Positions 1 to 7,586 of a stretch of DNA of 27,462 nucleotides are shown here, in pieces (position 1 is the first letter of the stretch; every line of letters starts with the position of its first letter). A program made the translations under genes and the position numbers. The stretch comes from a virus: positions 1-27,462 of IMG/VR virus record IMGVR_UViG_3300005511_000060. One strand, given 5' to 3'. The notes beneath the pieces are model-generated. The model made no database searches. It saw nothing but the letters and a program-made list of their open reading frames with translations, and had not been told where the DNA came from.

Positions 1-347
1 ACAGCGAGCCAGTAAAGCGCGCTGATAATCAGCCACCAGATCAGGCCCAGCATGGCGCCAACGAAGCGCAGGCCAGGCGTGCGGCGCCAATTGCCGTTGA
101 TGTAAAGCGCCAGCAGCCGTGAGCTGCCGACGACGACACCGATGTAACCCCAGACCCACTCAGGGGCGATCACAAGCAGATATTCAAACGTCGGCCCGTT
201 CATCATCTTTGTCGGCACGGCGCACGCGCCGGCCCAGACAACGAGCATCCATGCAAGCATGTGCTCGACGGTGCGGGTCGGATATTTCTCGGACGCCGCG
301 TGCCGAAAGAGCGCGTATGCGAGCCTTGCCGATATGGTGCGGGTCAT
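1..347 (-). CDS. Small multi-spanning membrane protein, partial (holin candidate)
   Basis: This frame is open from an ATG at 347 to the left edge, giving at least 115 residues with no stop, so the gene is cut by the window. The protein begins MTRTISARLAYALF and has three hydrophobic stretches, at about residues 29-44, 55-82 and 93-115, rich in Trp, Leu, Val and Ile. It should sit in the inner membrane. Its ATG overlaps the stop of the endolysin gene (ATGA), so the two are translationally coupled. A small membrane protein coupled to an endolysin is the usual setting of a holin or other lysis helper. I recognise no family, so holin is inference from context and topology. It could instead be an unrelated accessory membrane protein. 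Confidence 0.7.
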   Translation of the reverse strand, partial: MTRTISARLAYALFRHAASEKYPTRTVEHMLAWMLVVWAGACAVPTKMMNGPTFEYLLVIAPEWVWGYIGVVVGSSRLLALYINGNWRRTPGLRFVGAMLGLIWWLIISALYWLA

Positions 348-1642
348 CGATCAGCCCGCGCCAGGAAGCCCTGCCGGAACAGCACGACGACATTCAGCAC
401 GCCCATGGCGACCTTGAAGAGGACGTAGAGGCCGCCACCAAGCGCGAAGATCCACCAATGCGTAAAGCACCAGGTGGCGATGCCGATGATCGTGGTGGCG
501 ATGGTGGTGACCGTCCCCAGCGTGTCCTGGGCGGCCTGGAGCGTGTCATTGGCTTTGCCAAGGATGCCGGACTGGTCGACGCCGCCCAGCACGCCGCCGC
601 CCAGCAGCAGCTTGCCAACCAGCCCGAAGCTGTCCAGCGTCGCCACCTGACTGTTCCCGTTCTGTCGGAGGTCGCTCGCCGTGGCCTCGACCCGCGCCTT
701 GGCGACCTGCCGCGGCCCAGCGGCGGCCAGCGCGGCCGCGAACTTGGCGTCGATAGTGTCGGCCGGCGGAAGCCCGTTCTCGGCGCGGAAGGCCCGGATC
801 GCGTTGATCGTCCGGCCACCCATGAGCCCGTCCGGCTGGCCGACCTCGGTGTACCCCTTGGCCGATAGCATCTCCTGCTGATCGTACAGGACGACGTCGC
901 CGGTCGAATGCAGGCCCGGCCGGACCTTCTCCGGCGTCGTCTCGGCTTTGGCGTCCCGCCCGCGCAGCGCGCCCCACAGCGTTGCCCAGAGGCCCGGCCT
1001 GTCGGCCGCCACCGGCACCGGCGCCGTCTGCACTGTCGCCGCCACCGGCGTCACATTGACCGCGCCGGTCTTGCCGAACGCGATCGACGGGTCCAGCTGC
1101 GCCATGACCATGATGAGGCCCGCGCAGCCCAGCTGCTTGTCCACCGCGTTGGCATCAAATTTGCCATCGGCGATGTATTTGCCCTTCGAGTATTGATCCG
1201 TGCCGGCCCAGAGATAGGGCGACGGGATGCCTTTGTTCGCGTAGCCGAGGCCGTTGTATTCCTCGAGCTTGGTTAGGGTGCCGCCGACCGACCAGTCCTT
1301 GTTCTTCGACGCGTACGGCGCGCAGTTCTTCAGCGCGTCGACCGCCGCCTCTTCCCACGTCGTGAACGGACCCCTGCCCCTCGGCACTAGCTTGGTCTTC
1401 TTGCCGGTGCCCAGGATGTGCTCGCCATTGTGCAGGACGCCGCCGAAGTCCGCGCCGCTCTCTCGGTTGTGCACGACCGCGATGAACCACCACGGAACCC
1501 CTGTCAGCGTCTCCGTGGCCTGGTAGCGCGCCTTGTTGGCCAGCAACTTCTTCGCCACCGGCCCGAAAGCCGACTTTCGGGTGATCGTCGCATTCGCCCA
1601 GCGGCTCGCATTCGCCGCCTTGAGGGCGTTCAGATTGGCCAT
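344..1642 (-). CDS. Endolysin: lysozyme-like domain + peptidoglycan-binding domain + C-terminal membrane segments
   Basis: The N-terminal ~200 residues resemble the lysozyme-like endolysins of rhizobial phages, with TGVPWWFIAVVHNRESG (the Glu of RES is the likely catalytic acid), a GRGPF motif, LEEYNGLGY and PSPYLWAGTDQY. A second domain at about residues 240-310 (TGDVVLYDQQEML, DGLMGGRTINAIRAF) matches the PG_binding_1 fold. After a Gly-rich linker, the last ~60 residues form two likely transmembrane helices (ATTIIGIATWCF and WWIFALGGGLYVLFKVAMGV region). The protein should cleave peptidoglycan for host lysis. The start at 1642 (MANLNAL) is preferred over the ATG at 1654 because GGAGA lies 7 bases before it and nothing comparable precedes 1654. 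Having an enzyme, wall-binding and membrane domain in one chain is unusual and suggests a membrane-held endolysin. Confidence 0.88.
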   Translation of the reverse strand: MANLNALKAANASRWANATITRKSAFGPVAKKLLANKARYQATETLTGVPWWFIAVVHNRESGADFGGVLHNGEHILGTGKKTKLVPRGRGPFTTWEEAAVDALKNCAPYASKNKDWSVGGTLTKLEEYNGLGYANKGIPSPYLWAGTDQYSKGKYIADGKFDANAVDKQLGCAGLIMVMAQLDPSIAFGKTGAVNVTPVAATVQTAPVPVAADRPGLWATLWGALRGRDAKAETTPEKVRPGLHSTGDVVLYDQQEMLSAKGYTEVGQPDGLMGGRTINAIRAFRAENGLPPADTIDAKFAAALAAAGPRQVAKARVEATASDLRQNGNSQVATLDSFGLVGKLLLGGGVLGGVDQSGILGKANDTLQAAQDTLGTVTTIATTIIGIATWCFTHWWIFALGGGLYVLFKVAMGVLNVVVLFRQGFLARADR

Positions 1643-1746
1643 TGATGTCTCCATGAGAAATAGGTCGCGGGCCCTGCCGGGTTCGCGGTTTGGACTCTTA
1701 CGGTTGGTGATGGCGAGGCGTAGGGTTCGGCCGTGGGGAACGGTCG

Positions 1747-1845
1747 ATGTGCAATCTCGAAAAGCTTATGATCGGCCTAGGCATCGCCGCCACGGCGCTG
1801 GCTGCCACGTCCGCGGGTTTGATGCTGATGTCGGCGATTGCCTGA
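1747..1845 (+). CDS. Possible 32-aa membrane peptide
   Basis: A short ORF encodes MCNLEKLMIGLGIAATALAA followed by a second short hydrophobic run and TGA. The whole product is one hydrophobic helix after a short charged start, so it would be a membrane peptide. A GGGGA sequence lies about 7 bases before the ATG. It lies on the plus strand next to the other plus-strand genes between the tail and lysis modules. I recognise no family. At this length chance cannot be excluded, and the evidence is the ribosome site and the amphipathic/hydrophobic pattern only. Confidence 0.35.
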   Translation: MCNLEKLMIGLGIAATALAATSAGLMLMSAIA

Positions 1846-1910
1846 CCAAACTTGACCGCACGGTCAGGGATGGCTAGCTCCGCGCTCAGATCGACAAACG
1901 GGGCAAGAAA

Positions 1911-2096
1911 ATGCGGAACGGGAACGCGATCCCGTGGACGAAAGACGACGACGACAAGTTCCGGTCACTGGTCGACCAGGCCACCACGCCCGAAGCGATC
2001 GCGGCCAGCCTCAACCGCGAGGTCGCCGACCTCAAGCGCAGGGGCTATTTGCTTGGCCTGCCCCGCAAATGGTTCAAGACACCGGACTCAAACTGA
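1911..2096 (+). CDS. Small SANT/Myb-like helix-turn-helix protein (61 aa)
   Basis: The 61-residue product starts MRNGNAIPWTKDDDDKF and continues with a pattern W-T-x-D/E-D-x-x-x-F, an alanine-rich middle helix with IAASLNR, and KRRGYLLGLPRKWFK. This spacing of tryptophan, acidic run, IA-x-x-L-x-R and RR-G-Y is typical of small Myb/SANT-like or HTH proteins of rhizobia that have a basic recognition helix near the C-terminus. It likely binds nucleic acid, possibly as a regulator of the neighbouring plus-strand genes. A GGGGCAAG sequence precedes the ATG. It lies in a plus-strand cassette between the minus-strand tail and lysis modules, as accessory ('moron') genes often do. The target and role are unknown. 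Confidence 0.6.
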   Translation: MRNGNAIPWTKDDDDKFRSLVDQATTPEAIAASLNREVADLKRRGYLLGLPRKWFKTPDSN

Positions 2097-2172
2097 GGCT
2101 CCCGCGCTCACTCATCAAGAGCGAGATTGCGACGAAATACCACTTGTAGGAAATGTCCGATGTACGTATGTT

Positions 2173-2190
2173 CCCGCAATATTGCTGGGG
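2173..2190. promoter_or_regulatory. Palindrome just upstream of the secreted esterase gene
   Basis: The sequence CCCGCAATATTGCTGGGG has a perfect 10-bp core palindrome, GCAATATTGC (2176-2185), flanked by CCC and GGG with one offset base. It lies 13 bases before the preferred ATG at 2204, where it could be an operator or a leader hairpin affecting translation. No binding protein is identified. The nearby 61-aa HTH-like protein is a candidate by proximity only. Confidence 0.3.
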
Positions 2191-2203
2191 ATACATTCTC
2201 ATT

Positions 2204-2908
2204 ATGCACGTCAACCGTCGAACCGCGCTCGGCCTGATAGCCGCAGCCGCCCTGCCGGCGGCAGCCCGAGCGGACGGCAAATTGCGTCACAACGATCGCT
2301 GGCTTCTGTGGGGGGACAGCATCCATACGTATGCCTTTGAAAGCGACGGCACTTTCGGTAATCCCGGTAAGCTGCTTGCCTCGCGCGCGCCCAGCGTCGT
2401 GAACGTTTCTATTCAAAACCTATCAGCTGGCGGCAATCGCGCATGCAGCGGGGGTCACCCCGGCGTCGGAATGGAAGATCATCTCGCAACCATCAACGGC
2501 GTACTAGGTGGGGGCAATCCTCAAGGCATCCTTATCGCGCTCGGCACCAACGATTGGGCGAGCCCCGCAGTTTCCGGAATTAAATTCGTTCAAGCGTACC
2601 GCAAGATAGTGCAGCACTGCGCTGCAGGCATGAAAGTCGTTTGTGTTTCGCCCATCTGGCGGCACGACTACGGGAAGAAAAATCAGAAGGAAGATGGCGC
2701 GTGGGCTTTGGCGGACTACCAAGATTGGGTGACATCAGTGGCACAGGAACAAGGCGTTCAGTGGATTGACAGCAAACTCGCAGACTTGAAGCCGTCTCAT
2801 TTTGCTGATGGCGTACACCTCAACGGATCGGGACACATTGCGGTAGGCGATTTTATCATCAAGCAGATGTGCGAACTGGGCCACTGGCAGCGTCAAGACG
2901 AAAGCTAG
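2204..2908 (+). CDS. Secreted SGNH/GDSL-family hydrolase with Tat-like signal
   Basis: From the ATG at 2204 the product is 234 residues. It begins MHVNRRTALGLIAAAALPAA with an ARA cleavage-like site, a twin-arginine-type export signal. The mature part carries the SGNH blocks: GDS with the nucleophile Ser at about residue 39, a Gly/Asn block around SAGGNRA, GTND at 114-117, and DGVHLNGSGH with Asp202 and His205 completing the triad. Such enzymes hydrolyse esters, often acetyl groups on polysaccharides or peptidoglycan, and this one should act in the periplasm or outside. An in-frame ATG at 2153 would add 17 residues before the signal and is less likely. The gene runs opposite to the tail operon and converges on the minus-strand 69-aa gene, 20 bp away. 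This is the layout of a lysogenic-conversion gene. The substrate cannot be read from sequence. Confidence 0.85.
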   Translation: MHVNRRTALGLIAAAALPAAARADGKLRHNDRWLLWGDSIHTYAFESDGTFGNPGKLLASRAPSVVNVSIQNLSAGGNRACSGGHPGVGMEDHLATINGVLGGGNPQGILIALGTNDWASPAVSGIKFVQAYRKIVQHCAAGMKVVCVSPIWRHDYGKKNQKEDGAWALADYQDWVTSVAQEQGVQWIDSKLADLKPSHFADGVHLNGSGHIAVGDFIIKQMCELGHWQRQDES

Positions 2909-2928
2909 GTAGCCGGCTCGCAGGTACG

Positions 2929-3138
2929 CTATATTTGGAACTCAAATCCGGCTTGTTGCATGAAGCCGTCCAAATTCCTGGCGGGATGAAGTTGAATGCT
3001 TTTGCAATGAGGCTTGATCGCATCGAACGTGCGAATGCAGGATTCCTCGTCTGCAAAGTGCGCCCAATCCTTACCTAGAATTGTTCGATATTGGCCGTGG
3101 TTATTGTCGATGATTTCAAGAATTTCTTGGCTCGTCAT
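2929..3138 (-). CDS. 69-aa protein of unknown function, tail operon end
   Basis: The product begins MTSQEILEIIDNNHGQYR and is charged and soluble, with one tryptophan (DWAH) and two cysteines. I recognise no family. A strong GAGGGTG ribosome site lies 6 bases before the ATG at 3138. The gene starts 11 bases after the stop of the tail-borne esterase, so it is the last gene of the tail-fibre operon. Its position behind the fibre and esterase suggests a fibre-assembly helper or a virion accessory protein, but that is inference only. Confidence 0.65.
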   Translation of the reverse strand: MTSQEILEIIDNNHGQYRTILGKDWAHFADEESCIRTFDAIKPHCKSIQLHPARNLDGFMQQAGFEFQI

Positions 3139-3149
3139 TCAGTCACCCT

Positions 3150-3971
3150 CTAGTTTGTTGAAAGTCCTGCGGCCTGGATGGCGCTTACCCACAAGGTCGA
3201 GGCCGTATCCGCGCCCGAAAAGTTGAAATGCGCGTTGTCTCGCCGACCGCCGCTTCCGATCACGTCTGTGTTAGGGCCTGCCAAAATCGTCGTGCCGTTG
3301 ATGGTCCCATTCTGGCCGGCGATGACAGCAGCGCTTGTGGCGCCCTGATAATATGAGGCGCGAGCGATCAGCCACGGCGCGTTGAAGCCCAAGCTGCGAG
3401 GATATGCGATCAGCGACTGCAGCGCAGATGTGTATGCAGCCTGCGTTGTTCCGTTGTAAGTATCAGCTTCGCCTTGTTGCCAAAGGCACCCGTTGACTGT
3501 CAGGCCAAGGGCCTGCGCGCGGAGGAAAGCGACTTTGAGACGCTCACGCATTTCGGATTGCGTTGCCCAGAGGCCAACTGACATGCCGTTGATACCGAGC
3601 GGAATGAGTATAACGCGCCGGTTCGTATCCGCAGCTATGAGCTTGTCAGCCACTCGGACAAACAGATTGCCGTTCGTCACTGGATCATTGTCGAGCGACG
3701 AACAGCCCAGCAGTCCCTCGGTGCCTTCATAAAGACCGCCATCGTAAACGTTCAGGCAGTCGATCTTGTTGGCATTTGCGGCCGTGACAGTGCCTTCAAC
3801 CGAATTGGCGCTGAGCGATTGACCGAGACAAATGTAAACCCCGGTCTTGTCGCCTGAAATCAGTCGCGGATCACGACGAGCTTTCAAAACCGTCCTGTTG
3901 TTACCAAAAGGATATCCTAGCACAGGATCCGGGAAGACAAACGGGTCTGGATTTGAACCGCCGCCGATCAT
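3150..3971 (-). CDS. Tail-associated sialate O-acetylesterase-like (SASA/SGNH) enzyme
   Basis: This 273-residue protein carries the blocks of the carbohydrate-esterase SASA family (formerly DUF303): GQSLS with the nucleophile Ser52, the diagnostic WQQGEAD at 164-170, and DNAHFN with His248. It should remove O-acetyl groups from a surface polysaccharide. There is no signal peptide. The first ~40 residues are Pro/Gly-rich (PDPFVFPDPVLGYPFG) and may attach it to the tail. Its ATG overlaps the stop of the tail-fibre gene (TAATG), so it is made together with the fibre. This context supports a virion-borne depolymerase or deacetylase used in host recognition. A free enzyme released at lysis is the alternative. 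Confidence 0.82.
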   Translation of the reverse strand: MIGGGSNPDPFVFPDPVLGYPFGNNRTVLKARRDPRLISGDKTGVYICLGQSLSANSVEGTVTAANANKIDCLNVYDGGLYEGTEGLLGCSSLDNDPVTNGNLFVRVADKLIAADTNRRVILIPLGINGMSVGLWATQSEMRERLKVAFLRAQALGLTVNGCLWQQGEADTYNGTTQAAYTSALQSLIAYPRSLGFNAPWLIARASYYQGATSAAVIAGQNGTINGTTILAGPNTDVIGSGGRRDNAHFNFSGADTASTLWVSAIQAAGLSTN

Positions 3972-5725
3972 TAGAGCAGCGCCTTTCCACTGAGGCGCTG
4001 AACTTGTCCGGCGAACCCCTTCGTCGATGACCCCGCCGCGCTCTCCAAAAGATTGATCGAGCGCAAACCCTTGGTGAGATATCCCTCGAAGATGGAATAA
4101 GTATTCCAGTAACGATCACTGGTAACACCAACGAATGGGGTCTGCTGTGCAGAATTAACAGTCACGCTGTCGATACCAATGCCAGCCGCTGCCGGCTCAA
4201 CGCCCGCACCATTATTCGTGGCAACTGCTCTTGCAGTCGCCGAAACAAAATTCCCGCTTTCAGCAAACAGGACTGACGCGCATGAATTTGTGTTGTTGTT
4301 CGATTGTTGAAACGCACCGGAAGTAAACGCATTCCAAGTTGCAGACGGTTCGATGTTTTCATTGAAGGGCGTCAAAGCGACATTATAGACATTGCACAGC
4401 AGACGCTTGGTGCTGGTGTTCGCCGCCTGGCCGTTCGCAACGGCATTGAAGGTCGCGAGTTTGGTGGCCTGACGAGCCGGCACGGAAATCGTGTCGCCAG
4501 AGTTCACGCCGGTTCGTAAGGTGATCGTGACCTTGTTGACTCGGATGCCGTTGATAACTTCGATTTCGTTCGTACCGGTGCCAGTTCCTTCACTGTCAGT
4601 TGTGGTCCAAGCCGGGCCGGTGCCAATGACAACCGCACCGCTGACCCACGCTGCATAGATGTTGAAGTTCTCGCCGGACTGGTGATAGCCCGCAAAACCT
4701 GAGTTGGCCGTCAACGCAAAGGCGATCTCGGCAAACCGTCGCGGCATCATGAGACCTAGCGTCGCATCGTAGATCGGCAGAAGATCGCCCTGAAACGGCA
4801 TCACATAGATCGTCGTCGCGCCAGATACGTCGCTGGTCGGGACCGGCACGCCCTGCGTGAGCGAGACGCGAACTTGCGGGGTAAAAATTGCCCCCAAAGT
4901 GGCGAGCGCGAGAGGCTTGTTCGTCAGTTCGCTCAGATTGTTGGCCGCGACCAGGTCCCCCACGCCGCTACCATCTTCCCCGTCTTCCCCTTTCGGGATA
5001 CCGAAGTTAAGGACAGACGCGCCTGGGACGCCCACGTCGACGACTGTTGCGGCGCTTCCAGCGGGAAGTGTGGTAACAGTGCCAACCTCGATGGTCGCGG
5101 GCTCACCCTGCTCACCCTGCGCCCCTCTCGCAGCGAGAACCGCCCAATAAGTCACGTTCGGCGGCGCATGGCCGACTCCGGACGTCTGATTGATCCAGAC
5201 ATAAGACGCGCCGTCGAGCGTGGCCACGTCGTTCAGCGAATAGGTTTTACCGTTATCATACGGCGCCGGCGTACCGAACCCTTTGAAGATGCCGTCAAAT
5301 ACCCAGGCGCCGCCTTCCTTGTGCCACTGCTTGCCGGTGGAAGGCTGATAAGCCCACTGACCTTCATCACCGTTCGACGGGTCGGGTTCAAGTTTCGCCG
5401 GGCCCACGAACCAGATGAACCCCTCATTGTTGAGAGCGGCCACGAGCTTGCCGAGGTCGCGCGCAACTTCATCAACATCAGACCGCGCCGAGTAGTTCTG
5501 ATAGATCGCATATTCGACATTGGTCTTAGCGCCGAACTTCCATTCAGGAATGACGAGATTGTCGTCGTCCGTTACAGCAAGCACCATCGTGATCGCGGCA
5601 CCGTCGATGACAATCCAGTCGCCTTCGCGGACGTTGTTGCCCCAGATCGTGGTGCCACCGCCCGACACGATAGTGCCGTTCACCGACACGGAGACCGTGC
5701 CGGTGTTGTAGACTGGAATGGTCAT
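3971..5725 (-). CDS. Tail fibre protein with short collagen-like repeats
   Basis: This 584-residue protein starts MTIPVYNTGTVSVSVNGTIV, an N-terminal beta-rich segment seen in many tail fibres that would attach to the tail tip. A coil-like region (ARDLGKLVAALNNEG) follows, then a carbohydrate-module-like stretch with YDNGKTYSLNDVATLDG and YVWI. Collagen-like triplets flank an alanine/valine segment (GAQGEQGEP and GIPKGEDGEDGSG). The fibre motif NNLSELTNKPLALATLGAI comes next, then a long, Ser/Thr/Asn-rich beta C-terminus that is likely the receptor-binding part. It sits between the small tail genes and the overlapping SASA esterase. The receptor is not identifiable. Confidence 0.85.
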   Translation of the reverse strand: MTIPVYNTGTVSVSVNGTIVSGGGTTIWGNNVREGDWIVIDGAAITMVLAVTDDDNLVIPEWKFGAKTNVEYAIYQNYSARSDVDEVARDLGKLVAALNNEGFIWFVGPAKLEPDPSNGDEGQWAYQPSTGKQWHKEGGAWVFDGIFKGFGTPAPYDNGKTYSLNDVATLDGASYVWINQTSGVGHAPPNVTYWAVLAARGAQGEQGEPATIEVGTVTTLPAGSAATVVDVGVPGASVLNFGIPKGEDGEDGSGVGDLVAANNLSELTNKPLALATLGAIFTPQVRVSLTQGVPVPTSDVSGATTIYVMPFQGDLLPIYDATLGLMMPRRFAEIAFALTANSGFAGYHQSGENFNIYAAWVSGAVVIGTGPAWTTTDSEGTGTGTNEIEVINGIRVNKVTITLRTGVNSGDTISVPARQATKLATFNAVANGQAANTSTKRLLCNVYNVALTPFNENIEPSATWNAFTSGAFQQSNNNTNSCASVLFAESGNFVSATARAVATNNGAGVEPAAAGIGIDSVTVNSAQQTPFVGVTSDRYWNTYSIFEGYLTKGLRSINLLESAAGSSTKGFAGQVQRLSGKALL

Positions 5726-5728
5726 GAA

Positions 5729-6088
5729 TTATCTCTGCGGAAGTTGATCAATAACTTTGGCGAGATCGACGAGGGTGGCCGCGGCCTCTGCAGCGCGGAT
5801 CGCCTGCTGCCGTTGCCATGAACGCTGGTCGACCGGGTTCGACTTGGACAAGATGAGGTCCGCGAATTCGCTAACCGAGAGATCGCGAGACGTTGCCTCC
5901 GCCGCGAATTCTAATGTAGAAGCGACGTGGCCGGCTGACTTGACGGCGCCTGCGATTTCGCGCTTGCGTGCCCAGTCCTGTTCGCGGTGCAGATTGGCAA
6001 ACGCCAGCGACTGGAAATGAGCGTTGATTCTAGCGAACGCCTGTTGGCGACGTTCCGCCAGCGGGGAGAAAGTGATCCGCTGGGTCAA
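5729..6088 (-). CDS. 119-aa helical protein of unknown function, tail region
   Basis: The product begins MTQRITFSPLAERRQQAFAR and is almost wholly alpha-helical by composition: Ala, Gln, Arg and Glu rich, with no membrane segment. It starts at a TTG that overlaps the previous gene's stop (TTGA), with GGGGG about 10 bases upstream, and ends 3 bases before the tail-fibre start. Tight coupling on both sides shows that it belongs to the tail module. I do not recognise its family. A fibre connector or chaperone is possible but unsupported. Confidence 0.7.
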   Translation of the reverse strand: MTQRITFSPLAERRQQAFARINAHFQSLAFANLHREQDWARKREIAGAVKSAGHVASTLEFAAEATSRDLSVSEFADLILSKSNPVDQRSWQRQQAIRAAEAAATLVDLAKVIDQLPQR

Positions 6089-6552
6089 AGGATTACCCCC
6101 GAATAGTCGGGGACATATAGCGACGTGGCTGTCGGGTTCTTCGCAACAAGCGTAATCGTTGCGGGAATGTGTTTAGGGCACTCAACGAAAATTCTATATT
6201 GAGCAGCGTCAGTCGACGCGAACTCTAGATTGTCGTCATTGGCGAAATACTGACCGTAGGGCGCGTCGTCACACGAAATGATAACATTGGCCCCGAGTGG
6301 GATGCCCGATACGGTGACTGCGTCGGATCCATCCGCGACAAACTCCACCTTATCGACGACAAGCTCAATCGGCTTACAAGGTCTCACGGATTTACTGACG
6401 ACATCGACGAAATGCGTGTGAATGTCGAGCGTCGTGGCGCCTTCGTAAAATAGCCACTGAACGCCCTGACGCGTCAGGACGTCGCCGTAATCCTTGCCCG
6501 GTCCGCTGATGGTCCCGGTGATTTTTCCCGACATCTCGTAAATGACAAACAC
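6085..6552 (-). CDS. 155-aa beta-rich protein of unknown function, tail region
   Basis: It is likely read from a GTG at 6552, because GGAGAG lies about 8 bases before it inside the end of the previous gene. An ATG at 6534 (MSGKITGTISG) is the alternative. The chain is beta-rich, with alternating Val/Ile/Thr and short turns, and includes GVQWLFYEGATTLDIHTHFVD and a bacterial-Ig-like stretch DGSDAVTVSGIPLGANVIIS. Position and composition suggest a minor virion protein near the tail tip. No family is recognised. Confidence 0.7.
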   Translation of the reverse strand: MFVIYEMSGKITGTISGPGKDYGDVLTRQGVQWLFYEGATTLDIHTHFVDVVSKSVRPCKPIELVVDKVEFVADGSDAVTVSGIPLGANVIISCDDAPYGQYFANDDNLEFASTDAAQYRIFVECPKHIPATITLVAKNPTATSLYVPDYSGVIL

Positions 6553-6555
6553 GGT

Positions 6556-7128
6556 TTAACTCTCCAATACGAGATACTTGACAGTAAGTGTGGCGGATCC
6601 GTTGTATCGAAATTCGATACGGTCATTGAAACAGAGGCCGATGAAGCGGGCGCTTGCCCAGTCGTTGTCGACTTCTCCGTTTGAACCGGCGACGTTTTGA
6701 TTTCGCTTGATGACGGGACCGTATGTGTCGTCGTTTACTCCGGTACTCATCATTCTTTCGCTAAGGTAAGTGTGATACTGACCGGCGAGGTATCCGAGCT
6801 GACTGGTTGGCGCCGTGTAAAGTGGAACATTCCAGCTCGGCGCGCTTCCAACTGCGAACAGATTGGGGATTGGCGATACGTAGCGGCCGAAATATATGGT
6901 CTGCGTGGTCATCTTAGCGCCAGGATATTGCCCAGCGGCACCGAGTGGCGCAGGACCGTTCGTTGGCGAAATCGTGGCGGTCCCGCCGATGACTTTTACC
7001 GGGGATATATAGTCTGAAGAAAAAGCCAAGTGCACGGGCGACGCAGTGAGAACGTCAATGCCCGGCTTGGAGACATCGAACCCAAACGTTCCGTTTAGCC
7101 GCTTTCCTTTCAAGATTCTCGTGGCCAT
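6556..7128 (-). CDS. Tail-region paralog A (190 aa), shared N-terminal module
   Basis: The first ~35 residues (MATRILKGKRLNGTFGFDV, then SKPGIDV and TASP) match those of the two preceding proteins (7128-7586 and 7576-8016). The consensus is M-A-x-R, G-K, G-x-x-G, S-x-P-G-x-D. The remaining ~150 residues differ and are beta-rich with Tyr, Asn and Gly, ending RYNGSATLTVKYLVLES. The ATG overlaps the stop of paralog B by one base (TGATG). It lies between the tail-tip and fibre genes, so it is probably an exposed tail-tip accessory whose N-terminus docks to a common partner. No named family is recognised. Confidence 0.75.
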   Translation of the reverse strand: MATRILKGKRLNGTFGFDVSKPGIDVLTASPVHLAFSSDYISPVKVIGGTATISPTNGPAPLGAAGQYPGAKMTTQTIYFGRYVSPIPNLFAVGSAPSWNVPLYTAPTSQLGYLAGQYHTYLSERMMSTGVNDDTYGPVIKRNQNVAGSNGEVDNDWASARFIGLCFNDRIEFRYNGSATLTVKYLVLES

Positions 7129-7586
7129 CAGAACACCGCCCTGAAGATCGACCAGTTTACGTCGTAGGTGTACGTATTCGATGTCGAAGAACTATTTCCG
7201 CTTGCTGTTGTAAACACGACGGATAGCACGAGAACGCCCGAAATAACTCGCCACTTCAAATAGCTTGAAGTGATTGATCCCTCATCAAAACTGCCAGATC
7301 CACTTATCGTGCTGGTGTAATTGCAGTTGACGATCAACCTTGAGAACGCAGCAAACTCAGAAGGAAGAACGATTGTTGCTGTCGCAACGTATCCGGCGGG
7401 AACACTAGATCCTGGACCTGATAATGTGAGGACGTTGCTCGTCCCCTTCAGAACGGTCTGGTATATCTGCGAATTGGTATCGAGCATGAACTGCCCCGGC
7501 GAAGCCGAGTACACATCCACGCCCGGTTTGCTTATCCATCCACCATATTGTCCGGCCCGCTGACCGAACAGACACCTAACCGCCAT
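7128..7586 (-). CDS. Tail-region paralog B (152 aa), shared N-terminal module
   Basis: The N-terminus MAVRCLFGQRAGQYGGWISK with PGVDVYSASPGQF is the same module as in the neighbours A and C. The C-terminal part is unrelated, very rich in Ser, Thr and Val, and looks like a beta-sandwich (TSTISGSGSFDEGSITSSYLK). The ATG at 7586 is chosen over a TTG at 7592 because it aligns with the MAxR start of both paralogs. It overlaps the end of paralog C by 11 bases, consistent with coupling. The role is inferred from position: a small tail-tip or fibre-base protein. Confidence 0.75.
   Translation of the reverse strand: MAVRCLFGQRAGQYGGWISKPGVDVYSASPGQFMLDTNSQIYQTVLKGTSNVLTLSGPGSSVPAGYVATATIVLPSEFAAFSRLIVNCNYTSTISGSGSFDEGSITSSYLKWRVISGVLVLSVVFTTASGNSSSTSNTYTYDVNWSIFRAVF

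Noticed and set aside
344-868. Large plus-strand ORF (119-868) and minus-strand alternatives over the endolysin
   Set aside because: They are Arg/Ser-rich shadows of the endolysin frame, which carries recognisable domains.
4874-5821. 315-aa plus-strand ORF over the tail fibre gene
   Set aside because: It is opposite the fibre gene and extends into the next gene, with no recognisable protein pattern.
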